A stretch of DNA of 64,000 bases, taken from the NCBI GenBank assembly GCA_963281255.1, contig OY725499.1:1054001-1118000 (forward strand), written 5' to 3'. The position numbers and the translations under genes are program-made. Below, piece by piece: positions 46,199 through 57,308 of the stretch; the first letter of the stretch is position 1, and every line of letters begins with the position of its first letter. Below the pieces are notes generated by a model. The model had not been told where the DNA came from. It did no database searches and saw only the letters and a list, made by a program, of their open reading frames with translations. The stretch is from Aphrocallistes beatrix. Its lineage: Eukaryota > Porifera > Hexactinellida > Sceptrulophora > Aphrocallistidae.

Positions 46199-46462
46199 GT
46201 TTAGTTTATACATTTAAAATTTGCTGAAACCGAATAACCTGTTTTCATTCAAGTATTTTCAGTATTTCAGTTGAAAAATTTAATTCTATACTTGTTGCTA
46301 TATTAGAATCAAAATTTATTTGATAAAACATTCAAAAGTGCTCGCAAAGGTAAACTTCACAAAACTTCAATTAGATATTGATACAATATACCCCTAACTA
46401 GATATTAATTCATAGTTTAAACGGATACGTCCCGAAACAGTGCGCAAATTATGATTTTTGTT

Positions 46463-47618
46463 GAATTCCATTGTCATATTCTTTTGTTAGGCAAATTCAT
46501 AGTCAAATATTGTAACTATGAACAAAATAAGCTATTTTTACAACCACACATCATATTTCAAATCAAAGTAGAAACACTGTACCGATATCATAAAGGTCTG
46601 ATGATGTAAAAAGCTTCAGTATTTGAATCTCTTAATCATTATTCATTGACACATTCCTCATGGCTGAGAAGTTATCTTTCCCGAATTCCCGTATTGAATT
46701 TGCAAGGCTCTTAAAAGAAAATAACAATTGTATTATTGACAACGGTGAATTACCTATAACAAAACTTCGAATTAGATTTCGATAAGAAGAAAAGTTTGGA
46801 ATCAATTCTATTCAGAATTCGGAGCTATTAAAATCGACGAGGCGCATGCGCCTGAGATTTCAATGCTATTCAAGAATTAATAGGCTTTTCTTTGTAAATA
46901 ATACAACTTTAAGTCTTATTCTAACATTTACTATTATAATTTATAGAATTGTATTATTAATGGTAGAAAGGTGCTTCTCCTGCTTCTTCATTCTTAGAAG
47001 TGGATCCACTAAAAAACGTAAAATTGATTATCTCGAGGCTAAATTACTAACACAGATGCAGCCTCTAAATTTTCCAATCAATACTGCTACTTCTTTAAAC
47101 AAGAACAGTGCAATACAAGTTAATAATTTATTTGATGAAGTCAACTCGGTCAAAGGTAATTAGTACTGATCAAACAATGACATATCATTCACAGATGATC
47201 TAACAGAGATATTAGAATTGGTCACCAACAGGGTTGGTAGGTTTAATCCACCCTAGGGTTAAATTCAGGTTGAAACCGGGTTGGGTAAAACCCCTTTTTG
47301 TGGGTTAAACCTCATTATTATAAGCGAATCAACTTTATCAGGTCGTATCCATTTCAGCATACCCTAGAGAATCAATATTCTGTCAATATCTAATTAACAA
47401 TGTTGTTACTACTATAATAATTGGAATTCTTAAAAATCTTAGAATAAATAGGAATTCATAGAATTTATAATTATTTCAGATGTTTCTACGAAAAATAACT
47501 AGAATATGCCTGACTATTTAATGAGGACTTTTCTATACAGCAACCTAAGTTGCTACATAGAACACCTCGAGCAACCTCGATTGCTAGAAATGTGCTAGCA
47601 ACCTAGGTTACTCGTTGC
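46463..47618. other. Spacer, part 1
   Basis: Two small plus frames: about 46661-46785 ('MAEKLSFPNSRIEFARLL') and 46846-47163 ('RKIDYLEAKLLTQMQPLNF'). Neither has a recognisable family. 'caacagggttggtaggttta' near 47228 resembles a hAT MITE left end. Palindromic 'cagcaacctaagttgct' phrases lie at 47539-47615. Confidence 0.35.
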
Positions 47619-49140
47619 TTAGTATGTAGCAGCCTATGAGAAATAGTATTACCGCTTTTATTCATAGATTAATATTATTATTAATAGGCAATGCCGTTAT
47701 TTTATTTCATTAAATTTTCTTCTTACTTTAAGGTTAATAATACAGTACACCCTCGCTAATCCGAACAGCTCTGTTCCAATCATCGAAAAAATCGTTCGGA
47801 TTAGTGAATTTGTTCCGATTAGTGAAATAACACTAATTCAATGGGGCATTAATTATAATAAATTTGCATTGTTAGAATATCAAGGATATTATTTCGCTAT
47901 ATGATTGCTTATTTATCGAGGTTTCTCAATCTTATTGATAGATTTAAGTTTATAAACGTTTATTCAAAGCATAGAGGCGAATAAAATTATATTTTGGGTG
48001 TTCCGACTTTAAGAATGAAGTGTTCGGACTATCGAGGGTGTACTGTAATAATGCGTCATAATATACAATTATTCCATGCTTATATGTTCAAGTGCGCTAT
48101 ACGATGAAACTTTAAATCTATAAGCTTTTTAAGAGAATGGACATATTTATAAATGATGAGGATTTCGAATGTGATGCGATGTTTTACAGGCAGCCATATA
48201 GAGATTTAATAAGAAGAAGAGATGATGAAGTAGTTCTTGATGAGTTGCGAATAAGTTGGCTGCAACACGTTGGAGTCGAGACAGGAGCAACCAGGGAGAA
48301 CCATATAAAAGACTGTTGCTATTATAAAGAGGGAGGTTACTAGTACAAGAGGATTGACGATAGTTTAGCATGCTTTGCTGGAGAGATACTTCCTGATTCG
48401 ATGGATATTCTAGATGAAATAGAAGCAAGAAGAAACAGCATTACGGATCTAGGAAGACATCAATAGGTTTTTGTCGAACCAAGTACCCAATTTTACTTCT
48501 TTGGATGGCGAGATTAGAGAATTGCCAACAGAGATGCTATCAATGTGGAAATTTGAGATTAGTTGACGGGTACCGATGACGAGGAACTCAGCTTTGGTGA
48601 GATTGATGAGCAGCTTATTGTTAAGAAACCTAAGTAGAACGGAGATTGGAGACACAGGATTGGATGACAGTGAGAGCAGATTTCTCAGAGTAAAGAATTG
48701 GGTTTAAAATAATGATAAATTTTAATATTATCGGCATAGCAGTTCATGTCGAGGAAATGAGACCTAATGATATCAAAGGCGAGCTGGTATAAAGAGTGAA
48801 GAGAAGGGTACCAAGGAAGGAACCTTAGGAGAACGGGAATGCTGTATTTAACGGGAGTGTCGAGTGAATTTGAAACACGGATAGAAATGGATTGGTTTCA
48901 GTCGGAGAGATATGATTTGAACCAAGAGGGAGAAGTGCCACAAATCCGGAAATGTGTAAGAAGGGGTGTTATTAGGATAGAATGGTCAACTGTGTAAAAT
49001 GCATAGCTGAGATCCAAGAGGACGAGAAATGTGACGTGTTTTTGGTTCATGTAGAAGAAGATGTAATTGGCTACCTTCAGGAGCGCAGTACATTTAGACT
49101 TGGTAACTGCGTGCAGGGAGATTATAGCTCCCACATGTTC
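47619..49140 (-). mobile_element. LINE fragment, reverse transcriptase and 3' end
   Basis: Minus-strand reading from 49140: 'VTFLVLLDLSYAFYTVDHSI' and 'WFKSYLSD' (RT palm, cf. 'DLSAAFDTVDH'). Later 'YADNIKIY' stands where 'YADDTQIY' is expected, then 'LTKAEFLVIGTRQ', 'WFDKNLLMSS', and 'WLPVKHRITFEIL' near 48180. The 3' tail (47619-47741) is shared with the plus fragment at 49969-50087. Frame is broken in several places and the second catalytic Asp of the YADD box is Asn. A pogo MITE lies in the tail. Confidence 0.8.
47743..48045. mobile_element. pogo-type MITE (303 bp)
   Basis: Ends CAGTACACCCTCGCTAATCC and complement-like 'gactatcgagggtgtactg' are flanked by TA on both sides. Confidence 0.85.
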
Positions 49141-49479
49141 CTATAGCATGGACTGTGTACCATGTCTGTTCTTGAGTGCGTGACTATCATTAATTATATG
49201 TAGAGTTGACAGTTTTAAGAAATGTATTATAACACTGACAGTGATAGCTATATTATTTAACATAATTGAGACCTTGAACTCATCAATGCTAGAAAATATG
49301 CTATTGTTATTTTCTCTAATGTTGAATATAATAAATTATATTTAATTTCGCAAAAAATGATATTAGTAGTGTATATGTTCCTATTGTTTTATGTCTATAT
49401 GCGTAATTGTTGAGGTGCAACAATCACGCACATGCGCATAAAATGATGTTTTCATATATTAAAATCGACGAGATGCTTT

Positions 49480-50087
49480 TAGTATATGAAAACATCGCAT
49501 CACATTTAGAATCCACATCATTTATAAAGCTGTTCATTCTCTTGCTCCTCTATACTACGTACATCACCCAGTTTATCAAGTAAAAGGTCCAACCGTAATC
49601 TAAGATCCTGAATGCTATCCTCCTCGAATATCCATACATTAATTCTTCAAAAAACTTGATCGCTCTTTTTATTTTGCTGCTCCTGTTGAATGGAATAACT
49701 TGCCTGCCTACATCGGAATGCTCATTCCATTACTATCTTTAAAAGTATCCTGAAAACTCATCTTTTTCGATTAGCCCATGAAACGCATTTAATAATACAT
49801 GAATTTATACATATAGAAGCGCACACAGACTTACACATATATACTGTATATACTTAAAACATACATGCTGCACACATGCACTTCTTAATTCATTGTACAG
49901 CGCACTTGTAAAATATCATGAAGGAATCATGTCAGAATGGAATAATTGTATATTATGACGTATTATTATTATTAACCTTAAAATAAGAAAAAAGTTTGAT
50001 GAAATAAAATAACGGCATTGCCTGTAAATAATAATATTAATATATGAATAAAAGCGGTAATACTATCGCTCATAGGCTGCTACATGC
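49480..50087 (+). mobile_element. LINE fragment, C-terminus and 3' UTR
   Basis: Plus reading gives 'KHRITFRIHIIYKAVHSLAP' and 'FYFAAPVEWNNLPAYIG', the conserved end of RT-type LINE ORF2. A 3' UTR follows with 'attattattatt' and then the tail shared, inverted, with 47619-47741. Its 3' end abuts the inner edge of the right inverted arm. Confidence 0.75.
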
Positions 50088-50849
50088 TAAACAAAAATCA
50101 TAATTTGCGCACTGTTTCGGGACGTATCCGTTTAAACTATGAATTTATATCTAGTTAGGGGTATATTGTATCAATATCTAATTGAAGTTTTGTGAAGTTT
50201 ACTTTTGCGAGCACTTTTGAATGTTTTATCAAATAAATTTTGATTCTAATATAGCAACAAGTATAGAATTAAATTTTTCAACTGAAATACTGAAAATACT
50301 TGAATGAAAACAGGTTATTCGGTTTCAGCAAATTTTAAATGTATAAACTAAACATAATTTTTCTTCTGGTATTGCTACAAAATGATCTTGCTTATAGTTG
50401 AATTGAAGTTAATTCTAGAATTCCCTGTAAAAGTCATTGTACTACTTCTAGGCACTCAATTGCTTAGAAAATTGAAACAAGTTTTATTCAAACAATAAGA
50501 ATTCAAATAAAATCATTGGAAAGGAAATCTATTTTTCCTATTCTTTGGTTCTAAACCACTGTGTATACATCTGCCGTGCAACGCAAGCAAGCAAAGTGTG
50601 CTTATCTTAATTAAACTTAAAGAAAGTAATTTAGTGATTCAACCGCGTAGCGTTTCCATTAACTTCAGTTTGACTCAATTTAACCTTATCTACTACTTAA
50701 TTAACAACTTAACAACTTTATAATAATTCTTGTTAGATAACCAAGACCTGCAAAAGAAGATTCAAACGCAGAGGAATTTGCATTGAAGAGAACAACTAAA
50801 TGATCAAATTAAATTATTCAATTATCTATGTCCAAGCGCAAAATCGAAA

Positions 50850-50962
50850 ATGGTTGAACCGAAGACCGAAATGGTTGAACCGAAAAGGAGGGACATTTCT
50901 GTAAGCGAGGCAAACGAAAATGAGCCCATGGATTGTACTCAAGAGGATAGTAGTGTGTACTA
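50850..50962 (+). CDS. Upstream small frame before the SENP-like gene
   Basis: A 37-codon plus frame, ATG at about 50850, reads 'MVEPKTEMVEPKRRDISVSE' and ends with TAA four bases before the SENP-like ATG at 50966. It is repeated in the left arm. It could be an upstream frame controlling translation or part of an unrecognised 5' exon. Confidence 0.3.
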
Positions 50963-50965
50963 AAA

Positions 50966-52446
50966 ATGGAGATATACAATGCACATTTCGAGGAGCTCAG
51001 TTGTGAGCCTTTAGAAAAACTAGAAATCACTCCTGAACTATTCCGAATCCATATCAAATTTACTCATGAAGACATCATATATACGCGTCTTTTGAGCGTA
51101 AAAAAAGAAGATATGCAAGGCATAGAATTAAACCTTCTCGACACCTCAGGATTCATCAGTATCATTCCAAAATCAAAATTTTACGACCAACTGTCCATTG
51201 ACCCACAGTTTTTTTCCGCCATCTCCTTGAATCAGGGAAATCTTGAATCTTTTAAGAGGAAAATTATTATACATTTTGAAGCTAACTCGAGCGACTCAAT
51301 TTTCTGTCAAATTGAAGAATGGTACAGCAATAATATTCCAGTGAAAATAGAAGAGAAAAATAAATACAAATTATTGGATCATGATGATGGGGAATATTAT
51401 TCTTCAATACAAGATGGGAGCTCATTCAGACGTAATGAGACGGATTCATTAATTATTTTATGTTCCAACTCTCCTTCTGTTTCTGAAAGCATTACTGAAA
51501 GTTCTGGAAGTCCCCTTCAAGGGAAGAGTAGTATTCTTCCTGAAAATGACCATTTCTATGCTCCAAAAGGTGGTAGCTCCCACACTGGACCAGTTACAAA
51601 GGAATTCTACCAGCTGCTCGAGAGCGAAGTTGATAAGCTCCTCACATTCCCTGGGGCAGGATATCCCAGGAGAATTGTAATCTCAAAAGACACACTCCGA
51701 TGTCTACAACCGGGGATTTACTTAAACAATACAATCATAGAATTCTACCTCAACTATATCCACCACCAACTAGAACCAAAGCAAAAAGAGCAGGTGCACT
51801 ATTTCAACACATTCTTCTTCACAAAATTGACAAAAAATTTGAGCGTCCACCTCACAGCTGAAAACGCCAAAGTGCAACATTCTCTCGTGTCAAACTGGAC
51901 GAAAAACGTGGATCTGTTCAATAAGGACTTTATCCTGGTCCCTATCCATAATCATGAACACTGGTTCCTAGCTATCATCTGTTATCCTTATATGGTTGGA
52001 AAAACTTTCATCAACTTAGATGATTCTATCTCTCTATTGGATTCACCAGATACTTCAAAGCAGCTTCAACGTAAAGTAGGCCACGTATCGAGAAGAAGGC
52101 TTGCATTATCATTTTCGATTCTTTAAACATACAACGGAATACCCTTATAACAGATTTACGATTCTATTTACAGGCAGAATGGAACGCTCTTCATCCTTCA
52201 GACACCTCATACAAGTACTCAGAGGGCGAGCTACTGGCAGAGTACTATCCCAAGCTTCCTGTTCAATCGAACAGTTGGGACTGCGGGATATTCCTGATGC
52301 AGTATGCTGAGAGTTTCTTATCCGCTCCTCCTGATGATTTCAACTTCCCCTTGAATTTGGAAAAAATGTTTTCACTGGAAGAATTGAAACATAAGCGCAA
52401 TCAAGTAATTAGGCTGATTTTCGATCTTTCGAAAAAAGAAAAATAG
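50966..52446 (+). CDS. SENP6/7-like SUMO-specific cysteine protease, right copy
   Basis: The C-terminal half is a C48 (Ulp1/SENP) protease of the SENP6/7 type, which trims poly-SUMO chains. Visible blocks: 'LRCLQPGIYLNNTIIEFYLN' (cf. 'LxPGxxLNDxIIxFYL'), 'KDFILVPIHNHEHWFLAIIC' with catalytic His, 'KACIIIFDSLN' with Asp, 'YLQAEWNALHP', and 'QSNSWDCGIFLMQYAESF' with Cys and the preceding Gln. The N-terminal 250 residues are acidic and Ser-rich with no clear fold. The frame is continuous from 50966 to about 52075 and then changes before 'RIEKKACIIIF'; it stays open to the TAG at 52444-52446. The change is either a small intron (GT after 'CYPYM', AG before 'KKAC') or a one-base loss in an A-run, and both arms share it. 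An insertion between the His and Asp blocks is normal in SENP6/7. Confidence 0.85.
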
Positions 52447-52691
52447 TTTTATTTAACAAGTTTAGGTTATGATCTTTTAGCAAATTGTGTCAGTGTTGTA
52501 ATAAATATGAGCTTGAACGTTTCACTTCTAGCTTTACGTATAGTCAAGAAGAAATGTTAAGTTTGGCACACAGGTAATTATAATGAGTCTACGATTATAT
52601 TCTAAGATAGAAGCGAAATCTTCACATCTCGCCGTGATAGATAAACAATTGTGTTAACCAATGAATTTGTTTTCTTAAATAATGCAAACAT

Positions 52692-52830
52692 GCGCGCTTC
52701 GTGTGCTTGCGTTGCGCGGCTGGCAGACACATTGTATCCCCAGAGGCTCCTTTCGGCCGGTTGAGGTCACATTGATTCATTATAAGTGAGATAGGATCTC
52801 TAAATATGTCCATCGTTAACAGTGAGACAT
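52692..52830 (-). mobile_element. Helitron-like 3' fragment
   Basis: Reverse complement of the family tail ('gcgcgcttcgtgtgcttgcg') and body edge; truncated just outside the right arm. Confidence 0.7.
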
Positions 52831-52839
52831 CTTGAAGCA

Positions 52840-53227
52840 AAAACTTCTCCCATTCCACTTGCTGAGATGATAAGCAGTGAGCATGCTAATGTTGAAATTA
52901 GTCATCTCTTAAACAAATGGTTCTATAACGTAAAAAAAGGTATTAACTGAAGAAATTGTTCCTATACATGCTGAAGAAGATTTTAGCTGGGCTATGTTAC
53001 ACAGTGTTTGTAACTGTTTTAATTGTCAAACTCTAGACATATACTTGGATGCTTGTTGGCAAAAAGTTAACCAAAAGGAAATTGGTAGCAACTGTATAAA
53101 AACTATGATTCATATATGCTCTGCACATATAATGAACCGTTTCAGCTACAAGATTGGACATAGATTAAGACCCACGGAAGAAACTAAACGAGTGATGTTT
53201 ATAATGACACAGAATGTACAACTCTAG
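52840..53227 (+). pseudogene. Transposase-like remnant, family tentative
   Basis: Plus readings 'PLAEMISSEHANVEISHLL' and then, after a frame change, 'EEIVPIHAEEDFSWAMLHSV' with 'KTMIHICSAHIMNRFSYKI'. This pattern (an acidic 'E.D.SWA', then 'T..H.C..H') recalls transposase cores of uncharacterised animal transposons. I cannot name the superfamily. At least one stop and one shift interrupt it. Confidence 0.4.
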
Positions 53228-53564
53228 AATAAGTCAGTTGAACGCCAGGTGCCCCAATTTACCAATGCACCTCTGAAAATAAGCTACAGCGGTACTTAGC
53301 CACAAATAACCGTCATCCTGTACATCAACCTCCTGATTCAATAAAGTGCTTGGGATATATATGCGTAGTCATTGTGAATGGGATATGTGTGCATAGTTAT
53401 TGATCTCGCATTACATACATTGTATCTGTGTGTATAGTGCTTATTTGTTCAGTGAGTTCGAAATTTCAAATTATAAAAAATGTCGGTCGACAGACCGATA
53501 GTGCAGCTCCAGGAAGTGACTCGAAGGAGTATGAAAAGTGAATATCGGAATACATCAAGAAATA

Positions 53565-53950
53565 CTAGTTCTGTTACAAGCTTTATTAGGTATAAAATTT
53601 CTTATACTCAAACGATCTTAGTTATTATGGTCCTTAGATATTGTAATTTGAATATCTTCAATGATTTTGAAAGATTTTCGATTCTATGACTTAGAAATGT
53701 GTTTTGAGAAAAAAATGTGTCCTGGTCCGCAGGGAAAATCGTGAATCAGGGCCCACTGCTTCTTTAAAAAATGTCTTCATAATCGATGTCCCATGACGAT
53801 TTAGCACCAGGTACCTTTCATTCGCCATTGAAATATTTCATAAATCCACTGAATTCGTTATCAGAAACGAGAAAAAGTTATTCAGTCGCAGTTCAAATTA
53901 GGTACATTTTGAAAAATTCCCCAAATGGCAATTTTTTCACATCACAAAAA
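53565..53950 (+). mobile_element. mariner-like MITE fragment
   Basis: Follows the reverse arm of 40893-41653 from 'tctgttacaagctttattag' to 'cacatcac' without the terminal bases. The adjoining Helitron-like fragment begins at 53951. Confidence 0.7.
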
Positions 53951-54322
53951 AACCCCGAAATCATGACGTAATTGTCACATTTTCAAAAGTTAAGCAATAC
54001 AGTTATTCGAGCATAACTCAGCCATTATAGGAGATAGAATCCTGAAATTTTAATAGAATCTGTATACTAACATACCTCACATATGATACAACTATCATCA
54101 AAAATTGACTCATCACTTTGTTATGACGTCATCATTACTCATCAAAAATTTAACAATTGATAAATTTGGTGATTTTTCGTGCGATATCGATTATAATTAT
54201 CATTAGGACAGACGTATTTAGAGATGTTATCTCCCCTATAATTAATCAATGTGACCCCAGGCGCCTCTGGCGGACACAAAGTGTCCACCAGCCGCGCAGC
54301 GCAAGCATGCGAAGCGCGCTTG
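53951..54322 (+). mobile_element. Helitron-like copy, 5' truncated
   Basis: Body from 'atcatgacgtaattgtcaca' to the tail ending GCGCGCTTG|T at 54322. Confidence 0.75.
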
Positions 54323-54328
54323 TATATA

Positions 54329-54516
54329 CAGTCGAATCCGCTTAATAGGGCCACATCGGTCAGAGGACATTTTGGCCCGATTAAGCGGAGAACCCTATTA
54401 ACCGAAAATATTTTGTTTTACCTTCTATGTGTGAGAGCTATTCTGGTCCTACCAAAAGTGGCCCGATTAAGCGGCTGACCCGATTAAACAGTGGCCCTAT
54501 TAAGCGGAGTCAACTG
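54329..54516. mobile_element. pogo/Tigger-type MITE (188 bp), copy 1
   Basis: Ends CAGTCGAATCCGCTTAATAG and complement 'taagcggagtcaactg', TA on both sides. Same length and body as 58887-59074. Confidence 0.88.
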
Positions 54517-54699
54517 TATATATTAATGGTTGTTTAAATATTCATTTTGAAAAAATTATGTAACCATAATATTTATATTTACTTCACGTACAACATTAGT
54601 GTAATACGGAATGTATTGTTTTGCTGCATATTATTTCTATTTTTCATTTATAATACCTCATTTGACAACACTAATTACATAAATTATTATTTGGACGAT

Positions 54700-54840
54700 G
54701 TCTTGTGTCGCGCCTGACTCTATTTCCAATTACAGTGGAGTAGAATACTTAATAAAGTTTTTCAATTTCCCAAAAGATGCTGCTCTTCGTGAAAATGGTT
54801 TCGAGCCAGTCCAAAACCTGTGAATACTACCAAAACAACA
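54700..54840 (+). pseudogene. THAP domain remnant
   Basis: 'KFFNFPKDAALREN' followed in a shifted frame by 'WFRAIP'-like sequence, and GTGAG at the end as a possible donor. A Cys-containing start ('SCVAPDSISNYSG') precedes it. Confidence 0.55.
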
Positions 54841-55000
54841 AGATTCCAATGGTGAGTTTTTTATTTAGTAATGTATTATTCTAGAATCATGCATATACAT
54901 ACTCAAGTTGGGTATAAACAATTGACTGAATTTAAAAGACTAAGAAATAGTATTTACCTTCCCCAAATTTAGTGAATGCAATCCTCGTTACTATAAAAAC

Positions 55001-55363
55001 GTGGGCATAAGTACCTTTTTAATTCGGATAAGTGCAATTTATCTAAACTTGCTCCAAATTAACATCGAAAGCCTTCTGGTTGTCAGTTTGGAGAGGCAAA
55101 ATGTAATTTTGGCCTTTAAGGTTTTACATTTGTCAACTTCAGCCGGACTGTTAGCTTATATCAAAAATATTGTAGACAAGAAACCAATTGTTGAGTTCTT
55201 GAAATTCGTCAATGATGTTTGGAAAATGTTCAATGTGAATTGGGTAGGGAAGAATAGTAGTTTAATGACGATGTATTTGTACCCTCAGCAGAAATTTACA
55301 ACTTTTATTCTGGCTCTTCCCGTACTAATATTATTCATTTGGCATGTGCTACTATGGAACTAG
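55001..55363 (+). pseudogene. P-type transposase fragment
   Basis: A 120-codon frame with 'ERQNVILAFKVLHLSTSAGL' and 'FLKFVNDVWKMFNVNW'. In P and THAP9 transposases the insertion domain reads 'RQ.V.LA.QVF...TA.AL' then 'TA.F......W.D..N'. The match in order and spacing, inside an element with P-type ends and a THAP domain, supports the call. The rest of the transposase is missing or decayed. Confidence 0.55.
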
Positions 55364-56031
55364 AGCATTGTACACTTCTAATAAAGTTAAGACCTATATA
55401 TTGTGCACTAGTATTGCAACAAGGGAATAGTAAACTTGCTATATTCAAGAACTAATTTAATATATTCTTTGTTTATTTAGTCGACTTCACAGGCTGTAAA
55501 AGTCCGGAATGTGTGACTATATCCTATTGAAAGACCGGAGTGTGATTGTTCCTTATTACTTATAGAAGTATATTGTTCCCTTATGATGCCTCAAGTCTCA
55601 GGTCTCAAGTCAAGTTTGTCTCTCAAGTCTCAATTTTGTGATTATCTATTCTTTTGATATTTTGTATGTATTAAGTATTAATTAATTCGACTATGTTCAT
55701 TAAAAATCAAATAATATATCTCATTTCAATTGTTTTCTGATGTAATAATTAGTTTGTCAGGGTGGGTGAATGCCTAAATTAATGGAAAATTGAAATATCT
55801 ACGACGGTATCAAAATTATTGGTTTTGAAGTATTTAACCAATCCATGGTACTAATTTTTTGGTTACTGCCATTGCCTTAGTATATAGAATGCTATGCTCA
55901 ACGCTATTTAACTATAGGGCACACTTAGATACTTTCCCAGGACGATTTAATTGATGAATCATTTTACAGTGACGAAGACACTTCAAAACACTTGCCTCAT
56001 TTGTTGCAAAACAATTGAAGGACGATGTACT

Positions 56032-56309
56032 CAGGCCCGGCGGAAGCACTTTTCATTTGGTCGGGCCCAAAGCTAAAATTATTTTTTTTGCTTTTTAACA
56101 GTATTTCCTGATTCATATAGGAAATATTTAATGCATATTATACACACGTATGTTGTGTTCGCCCAGCTCCTATGTAAACAGCATGCGCTAGATACAGAAA
56201 AATCGTTATCGACATAAATATTCGAGCTCAAATTTTGGTCGGGCCCAATTGGCCCGACTGCTTCCGTCGGTTCCGGACCCGACCGGCCCGACCGCTTCCG
56301 CCGGGCCTG
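56032..56309. mobile_element. hAT5-like MITE (278 bp)
   Basis: Ends CAGGCCCGGCGGAAGC and exact complement GCTTCCGCCGGGCCTG, 5-bp duplication GTACT (56027-56031, 56310-56314). Interior iterations of 'cggcccgaccg'. Confidence 0.88.
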
Positions 56310-56588
56310 GTACTTCATCCTTTGTAGTCGTGCAAATATATGCCAGAAATCCATTTGCCATAGTGAGACACTGAAATGAATGCAGATTTTTCAATTAAAA
56401 TATTTGTACTAGTATTACCCCATATCTATAAATTTCATTTCATAATTCAATTTATTTCTTCGTCCAATGTATCCAAATTTCGTTAGTATATTATTATATT
56501 ACATTGTAATTTTCATATTAAATATTGAAAATTTGATTTTCTTTCATCATTAATTTTACTTATTTTTGAAGCTTTCTGATTACTTCCA

Positions 56589-57308
56589 ATGAACTTTATT
56601 GTTGATTCGGAATTAAATAGAATTAACCTTCCGAAGCCATTTTATCCTCAAAGTTTAAACCGTCAATGGCATCATATTGATTGGAAGGAATTTTCATCCA
56701 TTAATCTTGATAAACTATCTCTCAATTTTGATCCTGCCATTTTTCACAAAGTACTTCCTTTTGTCGCTTATTGCAATATTGAAAATGAATTCAAAGACGG
56801 AATAGACTCAAATTTTTTAAAATTATACCGTCTTGCTCAACTACTGATTGAATATTTAATTTTGGCACAACAACAATTAACTGAAAGGTTTGAAATTCTC
56901 ACGAAAGAAAGAGATCAACTAAGTGTGACTTTGGAGGGCCAACGCCTTAGACTTAAAGAATTGAAAAGCATTCGCAAGGCTAAACATAAACATTATCATT
57001 CTGATAGGATTTTAAAAAGCAAGATCCTGCATCCCTGCCCAATTTGTGACAAGAATTTTTTTTCTCGTGAATTTTTACGTTCACATATAGAGAGGAGGCA
57101 TAGAAACGTGCATTTATTAGCACATACCACTCCTTTACATACAGTACCTAGCGATGAGCAACAAATTGAAGGACAAGAAGAGTATAAATACTCACATCAG
57201 ACACAATCTAGAGAATTAGAGGTTCTTACAAAACAGTTACAGATACAGTTAAAGGAATTAATATTAAAACACGATAGAGAGATGGAAATTCTAAACAATC
57301 AACAACAG
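56589..57308 (+). CDS. DZIP1: DZIP1 (Iguana) homologue, first coding exon
   Basis: A 240-residue exon. Residues about 20-110 match the DZIP1 N-terminal domain: 'HHIDWKEFSSINLDKL' (cf. 'RVDWRRIGAVDVDRV'), 'FVAYCNIENE', 'FLKLYRLAQLLIEYL'. A coiled coil (about 90-130) and one C2H2 finger (Cys150, Cys153, His166, His171 in 'CPICDKNFFSREFLRSH') follow, then a second coiled coil. DZIP1 acts at the basal body in cilium formation and Hedgehog signalling. The coding sequence runs past a good donor (CAG|GTAGTA after 57308) into intron, so the protein continues in later exons not identified here. The ATG at 56589 sits at the normal N-terminus. The frame is intact, so this is probably a live gene. Confidence 0.88.

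Larger units (their letters stand above)
42908..46462 (-). repeat. Inverted duplication, left arm (with insertion)
   Basis: The reverse complement matches 50090-52570 almost base for base. The arm is 3555 bp here and 2481 bp there; the difference is exactly one 1068-bp foldback element plus its 6-bp target duplication. Only a handful of single-base differences were noticed by eye, so the duplication is recent. Confidence 0.95.
50090..52570 (+). repeat. Inverted duplication, right arm (empty site)
   Basis: 2481 bp matching the left arm with few differences. It holds the more intact SENP-like gene. It has no foldback insertion, so it preserves the ancestral site. Confidence 0.95.
54526..55897 (+). 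mobile_element. P/THAP-type element, left end missing
   Basis: The right terminal repeat ('gccattgccttagtatatag' to about 55897) and interior match the short element 13738-14720 in inverse orientation. It keeps both a THAP remnant and a transposase fragment. Confidence 0.7.

Noticed and set aside
48137-48343. A plus-strand frame of 68 codons
   Set aside because: It is antisense to the LINE reverse-transcriptase C-terminal region, which reads coherently on the minus strand.
43031-52446. Protease frames considered as an adenain-type protease of a Polinton or virus
   Set aside because: The blocks 'HWFLAIIC', 'CIIIFDSL' and 'WDCGIFLMQY' fit SENP6/7 of the C48 family, and no capsid, polymerase, packaging or integrase gene accompanies them.
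42908-52570. The inverted arms as giant terminal repeats of one transposon
   Set aside because: The outer borders show no shared terminal motif and no target duplication, and the spacer encodes no transposase.
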